Assembly (NCBI GenBank): GCA_006384855.1
Contig: VCJN01002996.1
Span: 1-64,000 of the forward strand
DNA: 64,000 nucleotides
Source: Tetraselmis striata
Taxonomy: Eukaryota; Chlorophyta; Chlorodendrophyceae; Chlorodendrales; Chlorodendraceae
Direction of reading: 5' to 3'
Made by a program: the position numbers and the translations under genes. Below the pieces are notes generated by a model. It worked only from the letters and a program-made list of their open reading frames with translations, had not been told where the DNA came from and did no database searches. Shown here in pieces: positions 34,696 through 44,628 of the stretch; position 1 is the first letter of the stretch, and every line of letters begins with the position of its first letter.

Positions 34696-34968
34696 TACAG
34701 GATATTACTCCCAGCCCCGTAGATGAGAGACACGGTACCGTACCGTACGGTACAGTACCGTACTCGTACCACTGCTGGGGCATGCTGAACCGGCCCGCAG
34801 TCATGCCCAGGCGAGGCGGAGCGATGGCCAGTGTTCGCCGTCCTAATATAATGCCGCGGCGCGGGCCCCTACTACTGCCATGTAACAGAGTCACGCAGCA
34901 GCTCTGTGCGGTTGTGTGTGCAAGTGGAAGCGGGGCAGCCAACAAGCGGAGAGAACAAGATCTGAGTT
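34696..34968. other. Spacer with GTAC-rich sequence
   Basis: 273 bp between the SINE and the DIRS-class element. It contains ACGGTACCGTACCGTACGGT at about 34732 and related GTAC repeats; no gene is seen. Confidence 0.5.
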
Positions 34969-35155
34969 ATGATCTAAACTAGTTTATGGGGTTTCCATCC
35001 TTGACCTAACCGCTTTTCAGCTACAAGTGCTGCGCAGTGGTACGGGAACTAGTAACTGTTGTTGCGCCCTTGTTGGGTGCAGCACGAGTAGACATAAAAG
35101 CAGCCAGAACAGCTGAGCCTGCCATCTTCCAGTTTTCGCTGCGTTCCACGCAGCG
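34969..35155 (+). repeat. Split direct repeat A1 of DIRS-class element
   Basis: Begins ATGATCTAAACTAGTTTATG, with the palindrome AAACTAGTTT, and ends CGCTGCGTTCCACGCAGCG, whose CGCTGCG/CGCAGCG arms form a hairpin. Identical to A2. It probably carries the promoter and one recombination site. Confidence 0.9.
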
Positions 35156-35268
35156 ATGTAAAAACTGTCTCGTAACCCGTTGCGAGCAAGGTCACCCCAG
35201 GTTGTTCAAGACCACACCCGGCTCGCCACCCGAGTGTGATATTCTCGTCCGTACGTCCGTGCGTTACT

Positions 35269-36144
35269 ATGTCAGATGGAGAAGAACCCGTCGCTGAGCC
35301 GACGCTGCAGTCGCTGAACGCAGATATGAGGGCCCAGTCTTCATTACTGCGAGAGTTGGCTACAGCTGTGGCACAATTGACGGCTCGTGATCGCGTTGTT
35401 GATGGAGAAGGGGCACATGGCTCCGGCTCAGGGCAGCGCTTCGCGAGACAGCCGACAGGCAGCGGGGGAGCCGCAGAGCGCCCCGACTTGCTAGAGCTAG
35501 CCCAGAGCGGCCGTGTCGGAGAAAAATCCGTGAGTGCCGAGGATGATTACCTCGCGGTGCCAGAGCTACTGCAGAGAGCAGAGTCTGGTTACGAGGCCGT
35601 TCGACCGGTCAGCCGAGTGCCTGGACTTTTCCCTTTGAGCACCGACCTAACGAACGAGTACCTCAAGCAGGATGACCGGCGTCTGCCGGCCCAGGAGGAG
35701 TACTTGTGGATGTCGTGTTTCGGGGCCCACATGGCCGCCCTTTTCGTGGCGCTCGACGAGCTACTGCCCTACGTCCCTTCCAGCAACCAGGACTTCACCC
35801 CCTACCTCGCGAGAGCCCGGAACCACGCCGAGGCCATCGACAAGGCGTTTCGGTTTCGTTTGGCCTTCCTACGGAAGCTCAATGAGATCAAGCGTGTGCA
35901 CGGTGACCAAGGTGTTCTGGATGTGCTGCGAGCTCAGCATTTTCAGCCTGCTTCGGAGCACCTGGGTTCCGCGATCTTTGGGGACCTCATGCGGGACTAC
36001 GAGCGTCGTGTTTTCGAGGCGACCGTTGCCAGCAGCGCCAAGGCGACCGCTACTTCTCGAGTGGCGGCTGCAGCTGCAGGTCGCGGGCGTGGGCGAGGAC
36101 GTGGCGGGGGACGTGGACGTGGCCGCGAAGGTGAGCACGAGTGA
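35269..36144 (+). CDS. Gag-like protein of DIRS-class element
   Basis: 291 aa from ATG at 35269. Residues 1-110 are polar and Ser/Gly/Glu-rich; 110-250 form a helical body (TNEYLKQDDRRLPAQEEYLW, FRFRLAFLRKLNEIKRVHGD); the C-terminus is an Arg-Gly-rich RGRGRGGGRGRG tail, typical for nucleic-acid-binding ends of DIRS gag proteins. No zinc knuckle is present. It lies directly ahead of the recombinase ORF. Assignment rests on position and the RGG tail; sequence families for DIRS gag are poorly conserved. Confidence 0.65.
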   Translation: MSDGEEPVAEPTLQSLNADMRAQSSLLRELATAVAQLTARDRVVDGEGAHGSGSGQRFARQPTGSGGAAERPDLLELAQSGRVGEKSVSAEDDYLAVPELLQRAESGYEAVRPVSRVPGLFPLSTDLTNEYLKQDDRRLPAQEEYLWMSCFGAHMAALFVALDELLPYVPSSNQDFTPYLARARNHAEAIDKAFRFRLAFLRKLNEIKRVHGDQGVLDVLRAQHFQPASEHLGSAIFGDLMRDYERRVFEATVASSAKATATSRVAAAAAGRGRGRGRGGGRGRGREGEHE

Positions 36145-36180
36145 CGGTGTGGGGCGCCGTTCGTCGGAGCTGCAGGAGCC

Positions 36181-37806
36181 TTGCGAGGCCACCTATCGGT
36201 GACCGCCGCAAGGCGCACCCTTGCAGCTCAACGACGGGATGAGCGCCCTGTGTCAGGACCTGACCCCCCCACCTTACAGACTTCATTTAGACCTTCCTCG
36301 GTGCGGCGCTTCTTACAGCTACAGCCGAGTGCGGCTCAACCATCCGCACACCTGCACATGGCGGCTCAACCATCCGCCTTTCTTACAACCCCATCTCTGC
36401 GTTCGTCGGTTGTTACACTACGAGTTACAACCGGTTCGCAACGACCAAGTTTCGCGCGTGTACGTTACGCACGGGACAGGCGCTATGAGCGCGAAGGGCG
36501 CGCGGGGCGGCCCTCCTACCTGAACCTAGCCCCGCAAACCCGTACTGGAGCTACTGCAAACCCGTCCAGCAACTACCGGCCAACCGCCGGGAACCTAACC
36601 GCTGCTGCCGAGTACTTTGCGAACAGTAGCCGTCCCGGTGGCACTCTGTCAGTAAAACGACGCACTTACGTAATCGACGAGCCCGCAGCTATCGCTCCGT
36701 GGGCTGCGTCACTGCGATCCCGACTACAGGACGCGTTCGGCTCAGACGAGCTAGGCCAGCGGACGCTCGACCTGCTCTCCAGCTCCCTCAGCGCTCAGAC
36801 CCTCAAGAGCTACGCCGGCAGGTTGGCTCAGTTCGCTGAGTTCTGCCACGACTCCGAGAACATCAGCCCGCTAGAGGCGACTACTGCTACTGTTGTTCGG
36901 TACGTTGCCTGGATCGGGGAGCGAGGGCATATCGCAGCTAAGTCGCTGCAGCCCTATCTGTCTGCCATCAACACCTTCTTCGAGCTGCACAACCTCGTCC
37001 CGATCGCCAAGGACAGCCTACACCTCACTTCGGCAAGACGTGGGTTAATGTTACGTCAGCGTCGACTGGACGCTGCCCCTTTGCGTGTCCCTCTGCCTGC
37101 GGATGTAGCTTACCGCTTCGTCTCAAAGGCCGAGCTAATTGTGTCTGCTCCTTACCCAGAGTCCCACCTCGACTACCGAGCCCTCTTGGCCTCGGTTGTC
37201 AACTTCCTGTTCTTTGCCAGGGGCCTTACTGGCGTCTCCTGTCGAGTGCAAGATGTGCATGTCGACACCTACAACATCACCTTGCAGATCTACCGCGAGA
37301 AGGGTCGCGCCGGCCGGCGGGGACCTGACGACCTGCGCGTACTTCTCCTTCCAGTGTCCGAGCACCCTCGAGTGGCACGTCTCTTGCGCTACTTCATCGA
37401 CAACGTCCAGTCTGTCCCCCTGGTTACTGTTGGCTTGGCTACCTCCAACTTCTGGGCTGTCAATGTGGCTGAGCAGTCAAAACCTTGGACTGCTACTACG
37501 ATGTCAGACTGGTTGTCTACAGCAGTCAACCTAGTCAACGCTGCCCCCCCTGCTGGCACTTCCTGGACTTCACACAGTCTACGCAAGGGCGCAGCCTCTG
37601 CAGCAAACGCCATTGGAGCGCCACTGTCCCACATCCGCTACCAGGGCGGTTGGGCCACTAACTCTGATGTCGTTCTGGACTACATCGACCCCAACGTTCT
37701 TCCTTCTCCTGGCGCGTGGTTCTTCTTTGGACACATCGCCCCTCTCCGCCACTTCCAAGTCCAACAGGACTCCGCAGCGGTGGCCTTCCCAGTGCCTCCT
37801 TCATGA
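36181..37806 (+). CDS. Tyrosine recombinase (DIRS-type)
   Basis: Open frame of up to 541 codons, opening with TTG; the first clear ATG is at 36358, so the true start is uncertain or uses frameshifting from gag. Residues 1-165 are a variable linker. An N-terminal SAM-like DNA-binding domain follows (LKSYAGRLAQFAEFCHD, RYVAWIGERG, YLSAINTFFELH). The catalytic part has FARGLTGVSCRVQDV (first Arg), EKGRAGRRGPDD (Lys region), HSLRKGAAS (H-x-x-R), YQGGW and VVLDYIDP with the Tyr nucleophile. All main catalytic residues are present, so it looks functional. It would insert the circular DNA copy without target duplication. Confidence 0.88.
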   Translation: MRGHLSVTAARRTLAAQRRDERPVSGPDPPTLQTSFRPSSVRRFLQLQPSAAQPSAHLHMAAQPSAFLTTPSLRSSVVTLRVTTGSQRPSFARVRYARDRRYEREGRAGRPSYLNLAPQTRTGATANPSSNYRPTAGNLTAAAEYFANSSRPGGTLSVKRRTYVIDEPAAIAPWAASLRSRLQDAFGSDELGQRTLDLLSSSLSAQTLKSYAGRLAQFAEFCHDSENISPLEATTATVVRYVAWIGERGHIAAKSLQPYLSAINTFFELHNLVPIAKDSLHLTSARRGLMLRQRRLDAAPLRVPLPADVAYRFVSKAELIVSAPYPESHLDYRALLASVVNFLFFARGLTGVSCRVQDVHVDTYNITLQIYREKGRAGRRGPDDLRVLLLPVSEHPRVARLLRYFIDNVQSVPLVTVGLATSNFWAVNVAEQSKPWTATTMSDWLSTAVNLVNAAPPAGTSWTSHSLRKGAASAANAIGAPLSHIRYQGGWATNSDVVLDYIDPNVLPSPGAWFFFGHIAPLRHFQVQQDSAAVAFPVPPS

Positions 37807-37884
37807 CTTGGCGCTACCCCTTCTCCGTCAATCCACCGCTCTCTCCGTTCGCTCAAGACTGGCAAAACCAGACTCAACTTTGAA

Positions 37885-38190
37885 ATGATCTAAACTAGTT
37901 TATGGGGTTTCCATCCTTGACCTAACCGCTTTTCAGCTACAAGTGCTGCGCAGTGGTACGGGAACTAGTAACTGTTGTTGCGCCCTTGTTGGGTGCAGCA
38001 CGAGTAGACATAAAAGCAGCCAGAACAGCTGAGCCTGCCATCTTCCAGTTTTCGCTGCGTTCCACGCAGCGCCCCCCCTGACTCCGTTTTCCCTCCACGC
38101 TTTTCGCTAAACCTTCCTGCCAATTTCGGCTCTTGACCGTGTAAAACAGCCTGCGCGACCTTTTTGGCAAAACCAGACTCAACTTTGAAA
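37885..38190 (+). repeat. Repeat A2 and B2 at the 3' end of the DIRS-class element
   Basis: A2 (37885-38071) repeats A1; the following 93 bp are unique; B2 (38165-38190) repeats B1. After B2 the flank is TTATTATTATT. Confidence 0.88.
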
Positions 38191-39701
38191 TTATTATTAT
38201 TTAGTCGCTACAGGGGGGACCACCCGACGTCGCCAGCCTTTGGAACATATTTGTACCTGGGTACCCGTTAGCGCTGCTGCTGGTCAGGCAGTGCACCGCG
38301 CGCGGGCGGCGTAGGTACAGGTACCCGTAGGTCGTGTGTAGTAGTGCTGAGGTACTGGGACTCGTAACAGTACTCGACTACTCGTGGTGCTAGCTGTAAT
38401 ACATCAGTGGAAACTCTGACTCAGCAGCGTCGGTTAACGGCGCGCTCGAGTGGCCGCAGTGCTTCGTCACTAGCGAAGTCAGCAGCTCTGTAAAAAACGT
38501 GATCACCCCCCCCCCCCCCCCCCCCCCCCCTCCACACACATAAGGCTGGTTTCGCAGCAAATGTTGAAAGCGGTGTTGCATACGACAGTAATATATATCC
38601 CTTCAAAAAATGTCGAGAAAGAGACGTCGCAAACAGTGCTTGCTTAGAATACACTTACACGTAGAAGAACGCCCTGGTCGTTGGCGGGCGGAGACGAACC
38701 GCCGCGCGGCGGTGGCGGGGATCAAGCTGTTGCTGAGCTAGTGATGGAGTCGCTGGTTGGTCGGCGGACAAAGATCTTCATGATTAGACTGTAGGGCACG
38801 TTGGTGGCAGCAATGGCCTTCATTCGGGATTATGAGACCGTGAGAGGGACAGGCATCAGTGTTGGCGATGTTGGCGGCTACCCCAGAACCCCAGTCAGCC
38901 CCGTGGGTCGCAGAGGGACAATGCTGTACATCACGTTGATGTACACGTGTATTACCGTACTAAGGGCATTGCTGTACGCCATGCTGAATGAAAGGAGAGC
39001 AACCAGCCCAAAACCCAAAATCCGAAACCCAAGCTCATCCTACCATGGGACCACGTCCACGTGAATCTTATCACAGCATGCCCGATTTGGTATCGTCTGT
39101 ATCTGGCCTCGAGCAAAAGGTGGGCGAGTGTGTACTATTCATGTTGTTCTCCCATTGTTCCGCTATATCTGCTTGGCTCAGAATAGGAAAAATAGAATAG
39201 ATTGGGTTAAATTGGGTTAGATTGGAATATGTGTAGACGATGGTTTAGATGATCTTGTTCAAATAAACAGACAGATACACCTCAGTGGTATTGCGAATCC
39301 ATTTCGGAAAGCACTAAGGCGTTTGTTTGAGTGTGTTTGTATTGCCCATGTATTCAGGAAAAAGTAAACGTGCAGTATTATTTCAAAAGTATTAAATCGC
39401 TGTAATGGAATTTATGGTACCGATGCATGACGATGATAAGATGAACGACATTAACCATACTGATGGGCGCGGCCACGATTCCTACCAGTGTAATCCTTAG
39501 TGGCAATATTTCGCGTTATGTTTCGATGCCTCATGACACCTGCGGGGCAGGTCTGACCGCCTTAATATATTTCGCGGTCAGTGCCGGGTAGTTTGATGGC
39601 ACTGTTTTAGACGGTGATCCAACAGTGTTGACAATTCCATCACTGGTCGCCGATTAGTCTTGCAAATGAGTGCCCCGGCAGCAATTTGCTTGATGACGAT
39701 A

Positions 39702-39820
39702 ACGGAGCGTCGCCTACCCAGGGCTTTCCGCAACTTGATCGCTGCCAAAACGGCTGTCGCAGAGACGCTGCAAGGGTTTCAGTCTTACACTTTCGCCAGT
39801 CCTGTCCCGTGGGCCAAAAT
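39702..39820 (+). repeat. Dispersed repeat R2, uninterrupted copy
   Basis: ACGGAGCGTCGCCTACCCAG, then CAGAGACGCTGCAAGGGTTTC, then CAGTCCTGTCCCGTGGG. It serves as the empty-site reference for the two retro-tail insertions at 24096-24212. Confidence 0.8.
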
Positions 39821-40192
39821 AAAAAACCTGCAGGGTATGCGACCGGCACAAGGAGCGGCTACCAGTAGTACTATGACTACCGGCGCACCTGCGTGGTTCC
39901 GTAATCCGTACTACCGCGTCTTGACAGTCTTGTTAAGATGGGACTTCAGTACTATTAACAAGTAGAAGAGTAGAAGAATAATACCAGAATGACATAGTAC
40001 GCTATGTTATAAAACGCTATAAGGGTGGCCATGCAACGCTTTTTATAAGCGTTTGCCACCTACGCACTAGTTATTATTAGGGTGCTACGGCCAGCAAGGC
40101 GCGATCCAGGATGCCTGCGTTACTTTTTCTGGCCAGAATGCCCTTGATTCCCCCCCCCCCCCCCCCCCGGGGCCGTTGGCCATGGTTCCCCG

Positions 40193-40525
40193 GTGTGTTC
40201 ATCTCGAGAGGACGCGTGTGCATCGTTTCTCTTCTGTGTCACCGGACGAGTTCTCCACGACTTGTTCGCACAAGTACTGTTTCGGCTCTCGCAGCAGCAG
40301 AGCTGTAATGCATGCATGCGGTGCCACTGCGGGCATGCGATGGGGCGCGGCCATGACCAAGGGTGGGGTGATACACTTGGAAAGAGGATCACGGACTCCG
40401 GGTGCCGGTGCGGCAATAAGAACACTGCGACTAATAACCCGCCCTGCCAGAGGTCAAATGCAGACAAACCTATAGCGGATGTTTTTATAGGTTGCATGCA
40501 AGCCCGATTAGATGCTTATCATTAG
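40193..40525 (+). pseudogene. Cys-rich C-terminal remnant, unknown transposon-type protein (includes repeat R3)
   Basis: A frame of about 110 codons whose end is Cys/His-rich: SCNACMRCHCGH and GCRCGNKNTATNNPPCQRSN. Such C-x-C-x(8-10)-C-x-R clusters occur at the C-terminus of some eukaryotic transposases. Part of it is repeated at 31606-31690. No start, no domain and no terminal repeats were found, so this is only a candidate remnant of a dispersed element. Confidence 0.3.
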
Positions 40526-40910
40526 GGGGCTCTTAAAGGTGCGTCGGCACCCGCAAGTGAAATGAGGAACAAGAGAGGGGTAGTTGAGGAAGGGGCCAGT
40601 GGTCCTCATGCAGCGGAGCGGGGCTTCCTACCAAATAACATACTTGCAAAGGCCACGTTCTCAATCCTAAGAAGGGGGGGGGGGGGGGGGGGGGCTCGCC
40701 GGCGTCTCAATCAGGCAGCGATGGGCTCCCGCTCAACGCCCCGCGCCAGTCGGCGCTCCGCCAGCTTCAGCTCATCTCGCATATATATACGCCCTCATCT
40801 GCGCTTATTACGCCGCGCACGGCCGGGTCGCGGGGGCGGACAAACGCCCACACTCGTGTGCAATAAATACGCCGCCGCGTGATGGGTGGGATCGCGCTGG
40901 CCGGCGCGCT

Positions 40911-43785
40911 CTAGGGAGCGCAATAGAGGTAGAGGCTGTTGGACGCGGCGCAGGCGATCACGTTGGCCTGCGGGTGCCACGCCAGGTGCAGCAGCTTCAT
41001 GGTGAAGTCGTTGGGCCCTTCCTCTATGCCCGACCCGCCGCTCTCCTCTGCCAACCAGCGACACAGCCGCGCGAAATGCGACATGGGCACAGCGCGTCAG
41101 TGCGCATAACCCTGCGAAACCCTGACAACATCATCAACGCATCAAACTCCGGAAAGCGGCAGGCGTGGGAGCAGGCGGAGAAACGCACCACGCTTGGTGC
41201 CGGGCCGGCGGTTGGTCAGCCCGAAGCGAGTGGGGTTCTGCAGAGGGAGAAAGGGGGGGAGGGGGGGGGGGAGGGGTCAGCAGTGGCGCAAGCATGCAGG
41301 GGTACGAGTACAGGAAGGGTTAAGGGGAAGGGGTTAGGGCTTTGTTGGATAGGCTTAGGGTTTTGTTTCTGATCCAAGTCGGAAGGCTATGGTGTTAAAG
41401 GACGGAGGCTCGGAACGTGAAGGGTTTCCCAGGGCTTCAAGGGGAATATTTCTAGGGTTTGAACGTGAAGAAAGGCCTGGGGACTGGGAAGAAGGGGCGG
41501 CTTTGGCAAGCAGGGGCAACAGCTTAGGGTGTCACACAGGGTACACCCAAGGGATTCAGAGAGAGGATCAGGGTTTCCACGAGCGGCGGCGCCCACCCTC
41601 TGTGGAGTCTGCAATCGCCGCCTCAGCGGGTCGCGTGAGCTCTCCAGCACAGTGTCGTTGCTGTTGTTCACGCCAAAGACGCGGTACAGGTTGCTGTAGG
41701 AGCCCGACACCACGTGCTGGCCGTCCCCGCTCATGCAGCAGTCAAACTTGTCAAATATGCAATCGTTCTCGTACAGGTCGCACAGCTGCCGAGGGTGAGA
41801 GGGGGGGGAGGGGGGGGGGGGGGGGCAAGGAAGACTCAGTGATGGAAAGGGGCTTCGGCGCAGCTATCTCTGGGGGTGGCTGACAGCTAGGGCACGAGGC
41901 GGCCGCGCCAGTTGGCAGCAGGAGGGCATTGGGGGGGGGGGGGGGGGGGGAGGTTGCTCACCCGCTGCCGCAGGTGCTCGTGCACCGGGAAGGTGGCCAC
42001 CGGAGATGCCTCCATATTGACGTCCCACAGCTTGAGAGTCATGTAGTCCCTGCTCAATATGTACCGCCCGTCTCTGCTGAACTTGATGTCCGAGATGCTG
42101 GCAATGATTTCGGAGAAAAAGGACCTGTTTGCCTGGTGAAGGGGTTTTAGGGTTTTAGGGGGGGGAGGGGCACGGCGCACGCGAAGTTTAGGGTTTAGGG
42201 CTCAGGGTTTTGGTCATGACAGGCACGGACAGGTCTAAGCAGGACGGCCGAGCTCACCCCGGTCTCCTGCTCCTCAAACATCTTGGAGTGCGTGTCGCAG
42301 AGCGCCGACGAGCGCATGTCCGCCATGCGAATGCAGCCCTTGCTGCTGCTGTACGCAAAGACGTTGCAGTGCGAGGGGTGGAAATCTGCCGAGGTGATCA
42401 CCTGCGCGGCGTGGCGGTCGCGGGTTGGGCAGGAAGCAGCGGGGGTGAGTTGCCGGGCTCGGACACCTGTAATTCAGGGCTTTGCGCAGGCAACTGGCCC
42501 CAGGTAGGGGTGCTGATGACGTTGTCGAGATGGTGTGCACATATAAACGCCGCTCTTGGCATTCAAGCATGGGAGATGGCGGGTACGCACAGCCGCCCGA
42601 CTCGATACGCAACAGCGCCGATAGGCTGGCATACAGCACGGCGGACAATACCTACAGCCACTGCCCGCCACTGCTACTGTTGCCATCACTTTCCTACGGG
42701 CTTGGCAAGAGGAATCAAGGAAATGGTAGGAGAGAGAGCAAAGGAAAAGCTCACTTCTACTGTAGATTGTGCCCATGACTCTAAACCCTAAACGAAACGA
42801 AAACAATACCGTGGAACTGCATGCATCCTCCATTGACAGAGACCAGGCGGCGGGCGCACCTCGGTGAGGTCCTCCATGTTGGCGGGCTTGATGTCCACGA
42901 TGTTAAAGCTCTGGTCCGTGACCTCCAGGTTCCACAGGTTGATGCGGAGGTCGTCCGCCGAGATGAAGGTCTCCTGGTCGCTGTTGATGGCGATCGAGTT
43001 AATGTGGTACGCGTGCGCGTTGGAGTAGATGCTGCGGCAACGCGCCGAGAGAACGACCTCGTAGCTGACGGCCCGTGGTAGGCGGAGCGGCGCGTTGAGC
43101 TGCCTGCCGGTTGCCTGCGCCATGGCGAGCCCTGGGCCGTTGACCATGCCACCGCTGCCCCTGTTGGGACGCACAAAATATCCATCGTCAGCGGCGAGCA
43201 GCAAATGGGGTGCGGCAATCGAGCGCATGTGCATTTTGTCCTTCATTAAGAAAGAGAATAGGTAAGATGTCGCTGTGTGGGCAGGGGGCGAGGGTATTTG
43301 GTGGCAGTGGTGAAGATGGCAATGACGGGGCACTCACATGCCGGCAGAGCCGGGTGGCAGGTTGAAAACGCGCCTCTCATTCACCTTTTTGTCAAAAACC
43401 TGCGCATCGAGGGGGGGGGTTAAAATAGGTACGTCATCGTATTTATCCGTCACTGCATTAGGTGCATCAATGCGGGAGGTTGAGGACGGTCACTAAAGGA
43501 GGTTGGGGGCGCATGAGCGGCCGAATCGGCAGGTAGGGGCGGACCTTCCAGAGTTTGATGGTTTTGTCGTTGGTGGAGAGCAGCACGCGGTTGGAGCTGG
43601 TCGGGTTCACCCATCTGACCTTGTTGATCTTCTCCTCAATCTCCAGGCTTTTTAAGTAGTCGAACTCGGGCTCGTGGGATTGGAACTCGGTGAGGTAGCG
43701 GTACTCGAAGTAGCCCGCACGGTTCAGAGGCGGGGGGCGCTTGTCAGGCTGCGCCAGTTTCTGGGATGGGAAGGAAAGGGGAAAA

Positions 43786-43816
<31 letters not shown>

Positions 43817-44628
43817 AGGGGGGAGGGGTTACTCAGCAGGCGGGACATTGCTCTCAGACGTGGCATGCAGCCTAAACCACAAGTGTTTTAAATAACATGT
43901 CCTACAAACAAACATGGACAGATTGGCATCCAATTCGTCTCCGACGACACGTCCGTGCTTAGCCAGCAGCTACACCGCAAAGGCAGCCCCACCAAGAAAT
44001 GCCAAATTAAAGGATGATGAACACACACACAACCAAATACTGCGGGTATTCCTTGTTGATGATGCGCACCGGTGCGGCCACTGGGCCCACTGCAGGCCGG
44101 AGCAGCATGCCAGGTATGAGCTGCAAGCATTATCTTGAGCGTCGGTTTATGTATTAGGTGGGCAGCAAACGTCGGGGGTTTAAGATGGCGGGGGGCGGGG
44201 GGGGGGGGGGGGGGGGGGGGGGACCTGTGCCGCTGGCGATGCCACCCGCTCAAACAACACCACCCGCCCGCCTCGGTCTCCAGTGGCGAGATGTTGCCCG
44301 GTTTGGTCGAACTCTATGGCGGAGATGATGTCCGCTGTAGGGGGAGGAGGCAGGGCGTGGGGGGGGGGGGGGGGGGGGGATGGGTGAGCGGGGCGCAGAG
44401 CAAGATCTTGGCGGCCCCGGGGAGGGGGGAGGGGGTGCGGGCGCACTCACCCTCCTGGATTTCCTCGTTCGCCTGGCGCTCGCCAAAACACTGCAGGAAC
44501 TGCCAGTCCAGCTGCTGGCCCACGGCGGGCGCCCCGCTGGAGCCCGCGTTCGCGGAGGGCGACGGCGGCTGCGGGCTGCCCGCCCCGCCCGCCCCGCCCG
44601 CCCCGCCCGGCGCACCGCCCCGCACCAT
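40911..44628 (-). CDS. PP2A regulatory subunit B (B55/PR55 family), 10 exons
   Basis: B55 is a seven-bladed WD40 propeller that selects substrates for protein phosphatase 2A. Exons: 44628-44451, 44334-44225, 43760-43545, 43399-43338, 43160-42860, 42401-42258, 42132-41962, 41785-41597, 41237-41192, 41047-40911; 1554 nt, 517 aa. Motifs in order: [171 protein letters not shown]. These match human PPP2R2 proteins closely. The first 30 residues are Gly/Ala/Pro-rich and specific to this gene. The exon 3 donor is GTCCGC, the same rare form proposed for VIP1 exon 10. Start is the ATG at 44628. Confidence 0.93.
42135..42215. repeat. Telomere-like repeats in PP2A subunit intron 6
   Basis: GGGGTTTTAGGGTTTTAGGG at 42139-42158 and GTTTAGGGTTTAGGGCTCAG at 42186-42205. 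TTTTAGGG is the Chlamydomonas-type and TTTAGGG the plant-type telomere unit. Similar units occur in neighbouring introns of this gene at 41325-41365 and 42779-42790. Confidence 0.75.

Larger units (their letters stand above)
34969..38190 (+). mobile_element. DIRS-class tyrosine-recombinase retroelement lacking reverse transcriptase
   Basis: Split direct repeats: A1 34969-35155 and A2 37885-38071 (187 bp, identical as read), B1 37860-37885 and B2 38165-38190 (26 bp, TGGCAAAACCAGACTCAACT...). The order A1-ORFs-B1/A2-B2 is that of PAT/Ngaro-type DIRS elements. It encodes a gag-like protein and a tyrosine recombinase, with no RT, RNase H or methyltransferase between or after them. The identity of A1 and A2 suggests a recent insertion, probably mobilised by an RT supplied elsewhere. 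Confidence 0.87.
38191..40910. other. Intergenic region between DIRS-class element and PP2A subunit gene
   Basis: 2.7 kb without an intact gene. It contains GTAC-rich sequence (38250-38390), a C tract at 38507-38531, TTGGGTTA-type repeats at 39195-39230, repeat R2 at 39702-39820, a C tract at 40150-40168, repeat R3 at 40398-40475, and a G tract at 40675-40694. The 3' flank of the PP2A gene (AATAAATAC at 40862 on plus) lies at its right end. Confidence 0.5.

Noticed and set aside
34969..38190. LTR retrotransposon explanation for the 187-bp repeats
   Set aside because: No RT or integrase, a tyrosine recombinase is present, and the second repeat pair (B1/B2) gives the split-repeat order of DIRS-class elements.
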